DNA of 64,000 nucleotides from Chthonomonas sp035294165. Lineage in GTDB: Bacteria > Armatimonadota > Chthonomonadetes > Chthonomonadales > Chthonomonadaceae. A program made the translations under genes and the position numbers. Under the pieces are notes generated by a model, which saw only the letters and a program-made list of their open reading frames with translations, was not told the DNA's origin and did no database searches. Positions 17,614-27,344 of the stretch are shown piece after piece; position 1 is the first letter of the stretch; each line of letters opens with the position of its first letter. Location: the NCBI RefSeq assembly GCF_035294165.1, contig NZ_DATGLN010000207.1, forward strand, positions 84,867 through 148,866, in the 5' to 3' direction.

Positions 17614-19119
17614 TCAAAGGGCATAAAGCTCTTTGAATTTAGTTTGCAGGTAAGCGAGGTAGGGGCCTGCAGAGAGCGGTTTGCCGGTTGCCAGAATAAC
17701 GAGTTCTTGTGGTAGGAATTTACGGCCATAGACGTGGATATGCTGGTGCAGCCATTGAAGGATAGGCGCAAACTCTCCCTGTTCGATCAGCGTTTCCAGG
17801 TTTGGGATGTCGTGTAGCATCGTCTCTCGCAGTTGTGCCGAGAGCAGATTGCCGATGGTATAGGTTGGGAAATAGCCGATAAGCCCGCCGGCCCAGTGAA
17901 TATCCTGGAGACAGCCTAGGGCATCGTTGGGAGGTGTGATGCCGAGATACTCCTGCATCTTTACGTTCCAGGCATCGGGTAAATCCGTAACCGACAGTGT
18001 GCCATCGAGCAGTTGGGTTTCCAACTCGAATCGGAGGAGGATATGGAGGTTATAGGTAACCTCATCGGCCTCTACCCGGATAAAGGAGGGCTGAACACGG
18101 TTAATCGCCTGGTAGAGTTCTAAAGCGTTTAAGTGCGCGAAGGGATCGGGAAAGGCTTTTTGAAGGTGCGGAAGAATCCATTTACAGAAGGCATAGCTGC
18201 GGCCCACCATGTTTTCCCAAAAACGGGATTGACTCTCGTGAACGCCTAGACTCGTGCCTCCGGCGAGAGGGGTGGCCTCGTAGGCCTCCGGCGTTCCTTG
18301 TTCGTACATGGCATGCCCGGCTTCATGAAGCGAGGCAAAGAGCGCTTTCATCAGCAGATGGGGATCGAATCGGGTAGTGATGCGCACGTCATCACGAGAG
18401 AAACCGGAACAGAAGGGGTGAGGAGCGGGGTCTTGGCGTCCCCTGGTGAGATCATAGCCGAGTGCCTGCACTACCTCTTGGGTAAAGGTGTGTTGTTTTT
18501 CAACTGCAAAATCGCCTTGTAGGCAGGAATCATCGAACTGGCGTTCCGCCTCGGAGATATTTTTCACAAGCGCGATAAGGGCAGGTTTGAGGGAATTGAA
18601 CAAAGCCACCACATCGGCATAGGTCGTGCCCGGCTCATACAGGTCTATAAGGGCATCGTAGGGATGGTGCTGATAGCCGAGGCATTCGGCTTTTTGACGG
18701 GTGAGCGCAAACATCTTTTCGAGAGCAGGGGCGAAAAGCGAGAAGTTGTTCTCGCGCCTAGCCTCCACCCACACTTCATGAGAAATAGCTTGGTGCCTGG
18801 CTAACTCCTCGACGAGGGTCGCCGGTATTTTCGTCTCTTTATCATAATCGCGGCGGGTGACGCGTACAAGACGCGCTTCGTCGCTATTCGGGTCGGTATC
18901 GGCGAGTGCCGATTCGCATTTGGCGAGCAGCTCGGCAGTTTTGGTAGAAGTAAATAGTTCATGGATAATGGATTCAAGGGCTGCCATCTGTTCGGCGCGA
19001 GCGGTTGTTGCCTTAGGGGGCATCATGGTCTGTTGATCCCACGACAGCAGACCGTCAATCTGTTGAAGACGTATGATGGGTGCAAGGTGTCGTTTTAATT
19101 GGTCAAGGGCATCGGACAA
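17614..19119 (-). CDS. M32-family carboxypeptidase (Taq type)
   Basis: A 501-residue zinc metallopeptidase that removes C-terminal residues from peptides in the cytosol. The zinc site HEAGHAMYEQG is intact, followed by the family signature GVHESQSRFWENMVGRSYAF, whose Glu is the third zinc ligand. The substrate-site segments DVRITTRFDP and SGFSRDD are present. Length matches Thermus aquaticus carboxypeptidase Taq (about 500). There is no signal peptide. The start codon is TTG 19119, set by AAGGAG 10 bases upstream. It lies 17 bp after the TlpA-like gene and 19 bp before dnaG. Confidence 0.94.
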   Translation of the reverse strand: MSDALDQLKRHLAPIIRLQQIDGLLSWDQQTMMPPKATTARAEQMAALESIIHELFTSTKTAELLAKCESALADTDPNSDEARLVRVTRRDYDKETKIPATLVEELARHQAISHEVWVEARRENNFSLFAPALEKMFALTRQKAECLGYQHHPYDALIDLYEPGTTYADVVALFNSLKPALIALVKNISEAERQFDDSCLQGDFAVEKQHTFTQEVVQALGYDLTRGRQDPAPHPFCSGFSRDDVRITTRFDPHLLMKALFASLHEAGHAMYEQGTPEAYEATPLAGGTSLGVHESQSRFWENMVGRSYAFCKWILPHLQKAFPDPFAHLNALELYQAINRVQPSFIRVEADEVTYNLHILLRFELETQLLDGTLSVTDLPDAWNVKMQEYLGITPPNDALGCLQDIHWAGGLIGYFPTYTIGNLLSAQLRETMLHDIPNLETLIEQGEFAPILQWLHQHIHVYGRKFLPQELVILATGKPLSAGPYLAYLQTKFKELYAL

Positions 19120-19136
19120 GGTTTGTTTTCTCCTTT

Positions 19137-20456
19137 TTAACGTGTTGATGATACCGCAGAGGGTTGAGTGCTTAGAAAATGGGAAAGCGTCTTATCAAGT
19201 TCCGGGCCGAGCAGTTGCTCTCTACCGGCCAAAATACGCCCGCTATCTCCATCAATGAGAATGGGGTAAGGCACGATATGGATGAAATAGAGCTGTGCTT
19301 CTGCAGTTTCCCAATATTTGCCATCGTAGACCTGCGGCCATGTCATGTGATGTGCTTTGAGGAAGGCCATAAGCTGATCTCGGTAGTTGGCCGGCTCGAT
19401 GCAGATACCTAGAATCTCTAGGCCTTTGCTATGATATTTTTTGTAGGCAGCGGTTACATAGGGAAGCTGTGCCCGACAATGGGGACACCAAGAGCCCCAG
19501 AAGTAGAGCAGCACGCGTTTGCTGTGGTAGTCTTGTGGAAAGTGGACGATGTTTCCTTTAAGTGTTGTAGCGGTAAACGAGGGAGCTATTTGACCGACAT
19601 TTAGATCGGGCGGGGGTGGAATCTCCGGAACCGATTTTGGCGAGCGCTCCACAATTACCGTGCTGCCATCGTAGTCGGGAATGGTTAGTTGATAGGTGGT
19701 GCCGCCAATGTTGAACGGTCGGTCGGCACGATATATCTCTCCACGGGCGTCAATTTTTCCGTTATGGTTCACATCAATCAGCAGGATGCTGCCCGGGAAG
19801 GAGGCGCTAACGTCACATTTGAAATCGCCTCTGGCAAGAAGGTCATAAAGGTAGGCAGTGTATTTGACGTTGTTGAGGATGAGTTCTCCTTTACGAATGT
19901 AGTCGGGAAGGTAGAGCAGATATTGACCGTAGGCTGCGGCATTGGGATCGTTGGGGTCGGGCAAGATAAAATGCATGGGCAGGTCTACGACGTGATCGGG
20001 GCTGTAGTGAACATGAAGCACCGCATCGCCCTCGTAGCGGGTGAGTTGTTGACCGTTTGCCGCCTTATAAGGAAACGTTTTCCATTGGACGGGGGGATCG
20101 TTCGTAAGGTCGCCATCGAGATCGCCGTCCACGATGAGGATGGGCGGCTTGTTGGGAGGAAACTGCACGAGGGCTACATAGTCTATTTCTTTGCCATTGG
20201 GCCAAAGGGGTATGAAGGCAAAATAGGGGTTAACCAGGTTTGGGGGGAGCTTTGTGACCTGAGGCGGGCGTTTGGCAAAAAGTGGGGCGCGCCTGGGGGT
20301 AGTGGGCGGTGCGACCGTATAGACTTCGGGGCCGGTAACGAGATCGAAATGAAAGGTATCGGCATGGCAGGGCAGTGGGGTTATAACCGGCCAGATTCCT
20401 GCCAAAGCGGCAAGAGAGGACGTTAGCTTGCTTAGAAAGTATCGGCGCGGTATCAA
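19137..20456 (-). CDS. exported TlpA-like thioredoxin fused to a large N-terminal domain
   Basis: The C-terminal 150 residues are a TlpA/ResA-type thioredoxin fold with active site FWGSWCPHCRAQLPYV, preceded by VGQIAPSFTATTLKG. The CPHC motif indicates a thiol-disulfide exchange enzyme outside the membrane. Before it lie about 250 residues of a beta-rich domain with two calcium-loop-like sequences, VDGDLDGDLTND and DVNHNGKIDARGE. The N-terminus has a Tat-like PRRYFLSKL followed by a hydrophobic stretch ending PCHA. I chose TTG 20456 because AGGA lies 8 bases upstream and it avoids overlap; ATG 20528 or 20537 would overlap the dcd-like gene. Much longer readings toward 20810 are out-of-frame dcd sequence. 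Confidence 0.82.
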   Translation of the reverse strand: MIPRRYFLSKLTSSLAALAGIWPVITPLPCHADTFHFDLVTGPEVYTVAPPTTPRRAPLFAKRPPQVTKLPPNLVNPYFAFIPLWPNGKEIDYVALVQFPPNKPPILIVDGDLDGDLTNDPPVQWKTFPYKAANGQQLTRYEGDAVLHVHYSPDHVVDLPMHFILPDPNDPNAAAYGQYLLYLPDYIRKGELILNNVKYTAYLYDLLARGDFKCDVSASFPGSILLIDVNHNGKIDARGEIYRADRPFNIGGTTYQLTIPDYDGSTVIVERSPKSVPEIPPPPDLNVGQIAPSFTATTLKGNIVHFPQDYHSKRVLLYFWGSWCPHCRAQLPYVTAAYKKYHSKGLEILGICIEPANYRDQLMAFLKAHHMTWPQVYDGKYWETAEAQLYFIHIVPYPILIDGDSGRILAGREQLLGPELDKTLSHFLSTQPSAVSSTR

Positions 20457-20490
20457 AGGCGACGTCCTGGTGCTTGCTGTTTGGTGGCGA

Positions 20491-21690
20491 TTAAGAAAGT
20501 AGGTTAAGACGTTGCTGAGGTGTATCATCGTCCTCATCTTCTTGGGCTCCTGTAAACTGTTTGCTGAGGCGTACATCGCGTTGGGATTGGTAGCTTGAGC
20601 CTGCTTGGGAGCCGTAGAGGAATTCCGGTGCCTCCGTACAGCGCAGGAGATGGATGCGGAAGAGAGGTTGCCCATCCTCAATGAGGAAGGGAACATCCCG
20701 GCTGCGCACTTCAAGCACCACGGCAGCAGCGGTATCGGTGGCGGGGAGATCGGGGGCGTATCCAAAGCCACTGTCGAAAAAGCCGGCGTAATGGGTGCGC
20801 AGTTCGCCACTACCGGCGTCGAAGGCTACCATCTCTGCACAGATTGTTGGGGGAAGACAGACAAGTTCGCGAGAGCGAAAAATATAGAACTCGTCCGGCT
20901 CGAGGATGATGGGTTTTCCGTCGGCATAGAGACGATCCCAGTAGTGCCGTTTGCGCGCTTGACCGATGGCGCGGAGATCGATGGGTGGGGTATTCTTGCG
21001 GGCTTGATAGCCGATGGTAGCCTGCCTGCCTTGGCCGCTGTAACGCGGGAGGTAGATGGAGAGCAGAATTCCATTGGAGATGGCTAGATCGCGGGAGCGA
21101 AGCGGCAGCAGTTCGGAACTGAGGATAATAGGAAGTTCATCGAGGAGAGCACGGGTTTCTTCGACAGAGAGGCGTGGGTCTCCGGTTTGGAAGCGAATCT
21201 GGGCTAGGGCATCGCCTGCACGTACCCGAATGGCGAAAGAGCGTGGTACCACTTCGAGGTAGAGAGGCCCTCGGTATCCTTCTGGGGTTTCGTCAAAGGC
21301 GACTCCGTGTTCGGTAACAAGGCGACAAAAAACATCGAGACGTCCCGTTGTAGATTTCGGGTTCGCCCGGCCACGCACTCTTGGGGGTAAGGCAAGGCGT
21401 TCCACAAGGGGAAAGATGTAGACCTGGTTCTTTTCTAGAACCACCCCTTCTTCTGGAAGGCAAAAGTGGTACCAACCGAAGCGGGCAAGTTTTTGTGCCA
21501 TGCCCTCTTCGCCTGGCAGGAAGCTGCATTGAACACGATAGCCCACTGCGCCCAGCCGCAGATCGAGGCTATTGGGCTGGATTTGGCCGGATCGAAGAGG
21601 TTCTTCTACTTCGATCCAGCCTTTTTCGATGGCTTGTCGTATCCACTGAGCCGGTAGAACGCCGTTTGGGCTATCGGTGTAGATGTTCAT
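20491..21690 (-). CDS. two-domain 2'-deoxycytidine 5'-triphosphate deaminase
   Basis: A 399-residue enzyme, about twice the length of E. coli Dcd. The N-terminal half has the usual core: QPNSLDLRLGAVGYRV, LPPRVRGRANPKSTTGRLDV with the RxxxKSSxGR-like active-site segment, and VAFDETPEGYRGPLYLEV with the catalytic-type Glu. The C-terminal half repeats the fold (ELVCLPPTICAEMVAFDAGS, GELRTHYAGFFDSGFGY). This double form is a known bacterial family (DCD, Pfam PF06559) that converts dCTP to dUTP for dTTP synthesis. Both halves look intact at this level. ATG 21690 overlaps the oxidoreductase stop (ATGA), so translation is coupled. No thymidylate gene is nearby. Confidence 0.92.
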   Translation of the reverse strand: MNIYTDSPNGVLPAQWIRQAIEKGWIEVEEPLRSGQIQPNSLDLRLGAVGYRVQCSFLPGEEGMAQKLARFGWYHFCLPEEGVVLEKNQVYIFPLVERLALPPRVRGRANPKSTTGRLDVFCRLVTEHGVAFDETPEGYRGPLYLEVVPRSFAIRVRAGDALAQIRFQTGDPRLSVEETRALLDELPIILSSELLPLRSRDLAISNGILLSIYLPRYSGQGRQATIGYQARKNTPPIDLRAIGQARKRHYWDRLYADGKPIILEPDEFYIFRSRELVCLPPTICAEMVAFDAGSGELRTHYAGFFDSGFGYAPDLPATDTAAAVVLEVRSRDVPFLIEDGQPLFRIHLLRCTEAPEFLYGSQAGSSYQSQRDVRLSKQFTGAQEDEDDDTPQQRLNLLS

Positions 21691-22838
21691 GTGAAGTTCG
21701 GGTCGGTAACACGTTGCGTTTCAACATTCTTTTTTGCTTTCGATGTCGCTTTCAACTGTTCGAGAAGCTGATCGTACGCTGTGCGATTAACGGGAAGCTC
21801 TACGGTGCTTTGGATTTTGCTAGACAGAATGATGCCATTGATCAGCTCCATGGCGTTTAGGCCTTCTTCTCCGGGGGCGATGAGCGGCTCGTTATAGAGG
21901 ATGGCGCGGGCGAAGTTCTGGGTGATGGCGGCGTGGCCTTTCAGGGGTTTTTCCTCAGGCAGGGGCACAGGTTCTTCGGTGACTTTGGGGCTACCCCACA
22001 TCTCTTTGGTGGTGTAGGTGAACTCACGAATGGAGCCTTCAACACGGAAATACTGGAGGCGGCTGCCATGAATGACGATCTTGCCGCGGTCGGCACAAAT
22101 CTCAAGCATATTATGATTTGGAACCTCCATCGTGGAGGCATAGAGGTAGCCATGCGCCCCGTTTTTATAGGTAAGGAAGGCGTAGGCTTCGTCTTCCACC
22201 TCGATGTCGTGAAGGCGCGTGCGGGTTGTGCCGGTGATCGAAGCGGGTAAACCGGCGAGCCAACAGAATAGGTCGAGGTAGTGAGGGGCTTGGTTGATAA
22301 GCACGCCTCCCCCTTCACCGGCCCATGTGGCCCGCCAGCCACCGGAGTTATAGTAAGCTTGGCTACGATACCAGCCCATAACGAGGCTTGTACGATAGAT
22401 TTCGCCAAGGGCGCCGCTCTCCACAATCTGTTTTGCTGCAAGGTGATGCGGCTCAGAACGCATTTGGTACATGATGCCAAACTTGCGGCCTGAACGGCGA
22501 GCGGCAGCGATCATCGCGTCCGCTGCCGAGACGGTGACGGCCAGCGGTTTTTCAGAAAGCACGTGAATGCCCCGTTCGAATGCATCTATGGCGATAGGAG
22601 GATGAAAATAGTGAGGAGTTGCGATGATCACAGCATCTACAAGCCCGCTTTCAAGTAGCGCAAGGTGGTTTGTAAAGCCGGGCACTCCAAACTTTTCAGA
22701 AGCCGACTTCACGGCCGTTTCATCCGCATCGGCGACCGCCGTGAGCTTGGCTTCGGGGATTTTGGAAAGCATGTTGCAATGCCCTGCTCCCATCCCTCCT
22801 ACACCGATCACCCCAAAGCGAACGACTTCATCTGCCAT
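21687..22838 (-). CDS. Gfo/Idh/MocA-family NAD(P)-dependent oxidoreductase
   Basis: A protein of about 383 residues. The Rossmann fold begins RFGVIGVGGMGAGHCNML with the GxGGMG nucleotide loop, followed by AVADAD. The catalytic-region motif LSEKPLAV carries the EKP lysine conserved in the family. The C-terminal beta-sheet domain includes GYLYASTMEVPNHNMLEICA. Such enzymes oxidise or reduce sugars, inositols and sugar acids; the substrate cannot be read from sequence. AAGGAG 8 bases upstream fixes ATG 22838; 31 codons further upstream stay open but are not homologous. The stop overlaps the dcd-like start. The 282 bp upstream (22839-23120) hold no gene I can support. Confidence 0.93.
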   Translation of the reverse strand: MADEVVRFGVIGVGGMGAGHCNMLSKIPEAKLTAVADADETAVKSASEKFGVPGFTNHLALLESGLVDAVIIATPHYFHPPIAIDAFERGIHVLSEKPLAVTVSAADAMIAAARRSGRKFGIMYQMRSEPHHLAAKQIVESGALGEIYRTSLVMGWYRSQAYYNSGGWRATWAGEGGGVLINQAPHYLDLFCWLAGLPASITGTTRTRLHDIEVEDEAYAFLTYKNGAHGYLYASTMEVPNHNMLEICADRGKIVIHGSRLQYFRVEGSIREFTYTTKEMWGSPKVTEEPVPLPEEKPLKGHAAITQNFARAILYNEPLIAPGEEGLNAMELINGIILSSKIQSTVELPVNRTAYDQLLEQLKATSKAKKNVETQRVTDPNFT

Positions 22839-23120
22839 AGCGGAAACTCCTTCTGTTATGAAATAGAATCTACCTGCTTTTTCGCCATTTCGGCGCCTAT
22901 TCCCTTCTTTAGGCGAGGCCCTATATCTCAAATTGGAAGGATGAAAAGCTTCCTCTCCTGCTCTCCATAAAAATTGAGACCAGGGGGACTGTCGCCAATA
23001 TGGGGAATTGGTCTGGCGCTTGCTGCGAAGCCCTGCGGCTTACCTCGGCGAGGGCAATGTGCCGACTGTAGGCGGTAGTGGTTAGCCGGAAGGTGACGGC
23101 CTTACTAGGGCTACATCGGT

Positions 23121-26100
23121 CTACTCACGTGGGACGGCATAGAGCCAGCGGCCGGAATGGGCGGATGTTAGGTTAAAGACGAGAGCGCCCTGTTCGATGT
23201 GGGCAGGCAAGGCGTCGCCACGGCTGCCGGGCTGAGGGCCTTCGGCAAAGAGTTGTACCTCTCGCAAGGGTTGGATGAGGGGGATCCGGATCGTTCCTTC
23301 GCCGTAGGCAAAGATGCGCAGGATGGCGCCGTGTGGTACGCGGCATTCAGGAGGTACCGGCGCCCAGGCGACTAGAGGCATCGGTTTATCCGCAAAAACG
23401 GTTGTATTTTCATCCACTTGGATGCGATCGGTGTTTCTGCCGGCAAATGCGACGAGGCGATGGCGTTCGTCAACGCGGAAAGTAACCGCCAGGTCGCCCT
23501 CGTAGGAAATCCTGTGCCCATGAACATGGAAATCCTTTAGCTGAAGCAGTGAAGGAGGAAGGGGATGTTGTTGCAGATAGGCCTGGTCTGCTTTTGGGTC
23601 TCGTGCGAAACCGCCTTGCCACAGCTCGGGGGTGTGTCGAAAATGCCGTGCGATGGCGATTGCGCCATTTGGGAAACGACAGCAGAGGTAGGGAGTTGTG
23701 CGCGACAGATACTCCGTGTTGTCGTTGACATGAGGAAAGCGACCCGTGGGTGGGTAGGCACCGAGGGCTGTAAGCACCTCGAACCAGTTGCGTGTTTCGT
23801 AGCCGAGGCAGGCCGCCTGATCGTCACGAGGGCGATAGCCAAGAAAAACGGCGGTGCCGCCGTTTGGAAACGAGCGATGTGTGCCTACAATGTGGTTTTG
23901 GACGGTAGCGACCGGTTCGACACCGTTCTGAGGAGTGACCGGATAGATGCGGTCGGGAAGCAGATGGGTAAGAATTATCTGCGGGCTGACATTCTTCAGT
24001 GGGCCGGCAAAGCGAACCTCCCTTCCCGGCGCCATCTTGCCCCATTCTTGGGAGGGGTTATAAGAGACGCCGAAAATCCCGCTCCATGTGGCAAGAATGG
24101 GTTGCCCCTCATTGGAGAGTAGAGGAGGCGGGCCTGCCCAAATGACACGTCCGCCTTCCTGCAACATCTGCCGGATGAGGGCAAGGAGTTGCTGAGAGGG
24201 AAACGGTTCAAAAAGGGTGACCAGGGTGGAAAAACGCCGGCCTGCCATCTCGATGGCGCCTCTGACGACCCTTCCTCTTTCCAAAAGCTTAGCTTGGGTC
24301 ACATAGTTGGCGTAGCCGTAGAGCGTCATCCAACTGCCAAAGCGCTCTTCCGCGGCCACAAGGTCTATAGGGTAGAGCATGAGAACATCTACGTCACGAT
24401 GTTGCATATCTTGAACCATGCCGTAGAAGGGAGAGCCGGCATCGCCGTAGGCATCCACTAAAGCGCCACGTCGTTCGGCGACGGGTCCCGGCATTCCCCA
24501 GTAGGCTGCGTAGGAGTAGGGGATGGTGTTGAGGATACCGGTAGAGCAGGCGAGGGCAAGCGCAAAGTAGTCGCGATCGGCGTAGCCTCCTTCAGCATGG
24601 TCGTTGCCGTTGCCGGTAAGATAGTCGCCCCAGGAGAAGTAGTCATAGCAGGCTGCAGCCGCCTGTTGTACGGTATTAGACCACACGAAATTTGAGGTGT
24701 ACTCGTATTTTGCCGGGTTGTCCGGTTCCTGCCCCACCCGCCAGTAGTCAATGGTTGGGCTTTCAGCCCATGTGGCATGCGCTCTCGCCTCGAGTGGATG
24801 TCCCATCCGTTTTTCGGCATGGCGCTTGGCTTCCGCAAAGAGAGCTACAACGCCATCCTGGAGGAAATGATAGTAACGAGCTCGGAAAAGTGCAGTGGCA
24901 TGAATATCCTCCGGGGTTGGGCCGAAGACATGCATCGCTCCTTCTTTGGCTGTGAGGTCTAGCGCCTTGTCCTCCTGACCGTGAACGAAATAGAGAAGAT
25001 ATTTTGCAAAGTCTTGATACTCATCACCATATTTAGCTGCAAAGGCGCGCACAAGGCCTGGACTGACATAGCGCATGGCAAATTCACCATGATCATGATG
25101 ATGGAAGTAGTCCCAGTCTTGTTGGATATGCATTTCGTCAGAGTAGAGGCCGTTCAATTTCACGCCGGCATCTATGTAACGATCCACGAGGTTTTTCAGG
25201 TAGGGCAGAGCTTTTTCGCTGAAATAGTCCATTTCCGGTGTACGGTAGATTTGGACGGCTAGAACGCGGTCGAGAGGGCCGATATCGGTTTTGCCTCTGC
25301 CGTAGATTCGCACGCGCACGGCCTCGACGCTACCTTCGGTGGGGCCCATAATCTCGACGTGTGCGGTATCCGTGATCTCCACAATGGTTTTAGGGTCTGC
25401 AACGAGGTAAGGTGTGCCATGGAGGGGGTATTGGTGGAAGGCGAAAACGCGCACGCCAGCATCTTCCACACGAATGGGGCCTTTATTGTTAGTCCAACGC
25501 TGTTGGCGCCAAAGTTGAACGCTGTAGGCGCCGGTGGCGGGGTCGCGCAGGCCTTTGCGATAGTGCATCCAGATGCCCGATTCGCCGGTCTGTTTAACGT
25601 AGGAGGGACCGATTTCGAGGGGACTAAGCAGGCTCAGCTCTAGTGCGAGGCCGTACTTTTGAGCGAACTGGCCGATGGTGGCGATGAGCTTTATATACTC
25701 TTCACTATCGGGCATCAGCTTACGCGGGGCATTTTGGCCGGGGCGGTATTGGGCGAAAAACTGGTCGAAGGCGACGATAAGGGTTCGATGGCCGGCTGCT
25801 TGTGCGGCTTCGCAGACCGAACGAAGGCTTTGCATCCGTGGGGTTGTGTCTAGGCTGAGATTGATCGGTTGATCGGGATTTTGTGCAAGGGTTTCCAGCT
25901 CCTGATCGCTCACCAGAATAATAGCCGACTTCGGTAGAAGAAAGCTCCAAGGGCCTGGAAAGGCGACGAGGGGAGAATTGCTAGACACAGTGTTATTCAT
26001 AGTAAGCTCCTCAGCAAAGCTGTTTCCTGAGAACAAGAAGAGACCGCTCCAGGCTGCACTGCCTAAGAGGGCCCGACGCGATAAAGCAGACGGTTTTGGG

Positions 26101-26129
26101 AAACCGTCCGGTCGTTGTTGTGAAGACAT
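23121..26129 (-). CDS. Tat-exported large glycosidase-like protein, unrecognised family
   Basis: A 1002-residue protein with a twin-arginine signal: SRRALLGSAAWSGLFLFSGN then SFAEE. About residues 95-460 look like a TIM barrel: TLIVAFDQFFAQ, LALELSLLSPLEIGPSY, AGVKLNGLYSDEMHIQQDWD (a possible acidic catalytic region) and HATWAESPTIDYWRVGQE. Residues 560-720 resemble a glutamine-amidotransferase-like trimerisation domain of GH42-type enzymes (DVDVLMLYPIDLVAAEERFG, EGGRVIWAGPPPLL). The rest is beta-rich. I therefore expect an exported enzyme on plant or bacterial polysaccharide. I do not recognise the family. It lies 9 bp after the carbohydrate-binding-like gene. Confidence 0.75.
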   Translation of the reverse strand: MSSQQRPDGFPKPSALSRRALLGSAAWSGLFLFSGNSFAEELTMNNTVSSNSPLVAFPGPWSFLLPKSAIILVSDQELETLAQNPDQPINLSLDTTPRMQSLRSVCEAAQAAGHRTLIVAFDQFFAQYRPGQNAPRKLMPDSEEYIKLIATIGQFAQKYGLALELSLLSPLEIGPSYVKQTGESGIWMHYRKGLRDPATGAYSVQLWRQQRWTNNKGPIRVEDAGVRVFAFHQYPLHGTPYLVADPKTIVEITDTAHVEIMGPTEGSVEAVRVRIYGRGKTDIGPLDRVLAVQIYRTPEMDYFSEKALPYLKNLVDRYIDAGVKLNGLYSDEMHIQQDWDYFHHHDHGEFAMRYVSPGLVRAFAAKYGDEYQDFAKYLLYFVHGQEDKALDLTAKEGAMHVFGPTPEDIHATALFRARYYHFLQDGVVALFAEAKRHAEKRMGHPLEARAHATWAESPTIDYWRVGQEPDNPAKYEYTSNFVWSNTVQQAAAACYDYFSWGDYLTGNGNDHAEGGYADRDYFALALACSTGILNTIPYSYAAYWGMPGPVAERRGALVDAYGDAGSPFYGMVQDMQHRDVDVLMLYPIDLVAAEERFGSWMTLYGYANYVTQAKLLERGRVVRGAIEMAGRRFSTLVTLFEPFPSQQLLALIRQMLQEGGRVIWAGPPPLLSNEGQPILATWSGIFGVSYNPSQEWGKMAPGREVRFAGPLKNVSPQIILTHLLPDRIYPVTPQNGVEPVATVQNHIVGTHRSFPNGGTAVFLGYRPRDDQAACLGYETRNWFEVLTALGAYPPTGRFPHVNDNTEYLSRTTPYLCCRFPNGAIAIARHFRHTPELWQGGFARDPKADQAYLQQHPLPPSLLQLKDFHVHGHRISYEGDLAVTFRVDERHRLVAFAGRNTDRIQVDENTTVFADKPMPLVAWAPVPPECRVPHGAILRIFAYGEGTIRIPLIQPLREVQLFAEGPQPGSRGDALPAHIEQGALVFNLTSAHSGRWLYAVPRE

Positions 26130-26138
26130 CGGTAATAC

Positions 26139-27326
26139 CTACTTACTTGTTTTGGGGCCTATAGTCTGTTGAACGGCGCGCACAGGCCCGATCCAGATGG
26201 TGTTATGCTGCTCGGGCTGACCGAACAAGAAGGAGATATCGGCAAGGATGAGCGTTGTGAGTTGATTGGTATCTATGGGGTGGCTCAGGGCCTCTTGCGA
26301 ATCGGGAGCGGGCTGCATAGCGGCGATATTTACCGAGACGGTTGTTGGTTTGGAATCGCCCGGAATGTCTACGATCTGAAAATAGCGAGCTCCATCCTTC
26401 ATCTGAAGCGAAACGGCAAGGCGCACCCCTTTCTCCGCAGCGGCCTGGAAGACGATGCGGTCGGTGTTGCCCATTGCGACACGATGGAGGTCATGTAGAA
26501 GCAAGATGAGACGATCGGGGCCTTGTTGGTAGTGAACCGCGAGGGCACGATCGGGGAAGGGGGGATGGGGATCGTACTGCATCTCCTGGGAGCCGATAAG
26601 GAACCAGTGAATAGCATCTTGGTTGAGCGGGTCAATCCATACCCCCTTTTCATCATCGGGGAGCCTTGGAGTGGAAGGGACAGGGGTGTCGTTGGATAGC
26701 GCCTCGAAATCGGCAAGTCGAAGCGTATGTTGGCCGGAACTAGGCTGTAGAATGCCCACTATTTGGGGATCGGTGCCCATGAAGGCGCTGAGAATGGTGC
26801 TAACCGGCACGATGCCAATGGCCTCTATCTGATCGAGATCGAGTTTGCCGTCGGGGTCTGGTGGGTCGCCTTTATTATCGGAGAGCCAAAAATCTTTAGG
26901 ATAGAGGGTGATCTCTTGCCAGGTTTTCGGTGGGAGCCAAAATACCTGTAGATAGCGACCGCCCTGATGTTCGGAGAGGGCACAGATGAAAGGGGAACCT
27001 ATGTCGCTATAGGCCTGAAACCGGATAGCTTGGAGGGAGGCGAGCGTGCCCTGTTTTACCGGGCGAATCAGCACCTGAAAGGGCAGTGCGTTGTTCGCCC
27101 CCTGCTTTTGCGGATTCACCGTGTAGTTGAACACAAGTGCCCCTTTTGCGTTGGGTGGAAGGTCGGAAGCTTGATGGGTTATAGCGATAGTGCCGCCTCC
27201 TAGGTTCGTCCAGGGAGCTGTATCCTCTGTGAAGGCATCGGTAAAGAGAGCTGTTGACTGGGCTTGAGATACCGTGCCGGCCCACAGGAGGACGAGAGCG
27301 ATCAGAATAACAGTTTTTGCGTTCAT
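26139..27326 (-). CDS. secreted protein with two carbohydrate-binding-like beta domains
   Basis: A 395-residue protein with a Sec signal peptide (VILIALVLLWAGTVSQAQ). Two similar halves follow: residues 28-205 (ALFTDAFTEDTAPWTNLGGG, RFQAYSDIGSPFICALSE, DLDQIEAIGIVPV) and 225-390 (WIDPLNQDAIHWFLIGSQEM, AAAEKGVRLAVSLQMKDG, QLTTLILADISFLFG). Each has the shape of a jelly-roll domain of the CBM/CIA30 kind, with a closing strand that reads ADF or GPV. No catalytic residues are recognisable. Its position between an aminotransferase and the Tat-exported glycosidase-like gene suggests it binds the same polysaccharide. It starts 18 bp after the DegT gene. Confidence 0.7.
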   Translation of the reverse strand: MNAKTVILIALVLLWAGTVSQAQSTALFTDAFTEDTAPWTNLGGGTIAITHQASDLPPNAKGALVFNYTVNPQKQGANNALPFQVLIRPVKQGTLASLQAIRFQAYSDIGSPFICALSEHQGGRYLQVFWLPPKTWQEITLYPKDFWLSDNKGDPPDPDGKLDLDQIEAIGIVPVSTILSAFMGTDPQIVGILQPSSGQHTLRLADFEALSNDTPVPSTPRLPDDEKGVWIDPLNQDAIHWFLIGSQEMQYDPHPPFPDRALAVHYQQGPDRLILLLHDLHRVAMGNTDRIVFQAAAEKGVRLAVSLQMKDGARYFQIVDIPGDSKPTTVSVNIAAMQPAPDSQEALSHPIDTNQLTTLILADISFLFGQPEQHNTIWIGPVRAVQQTIGPKTSK

Positions 27327-27344
27327 CAGCTTATCCTTTTCGGG

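Noticed and set aside
20457..20810. Long N-terminal extension of the TlpA-like protein
   Set aside because: It overlaps the dCTP deaminase gene, has a Pro/Ser-rich shadow composition, and would bury the signal peptide.
22839..23120. Possible small RNA in the gap upstream of the oxidoreductase
   Set aside because: No promoter, terminator or stable fold could be supported by eye.
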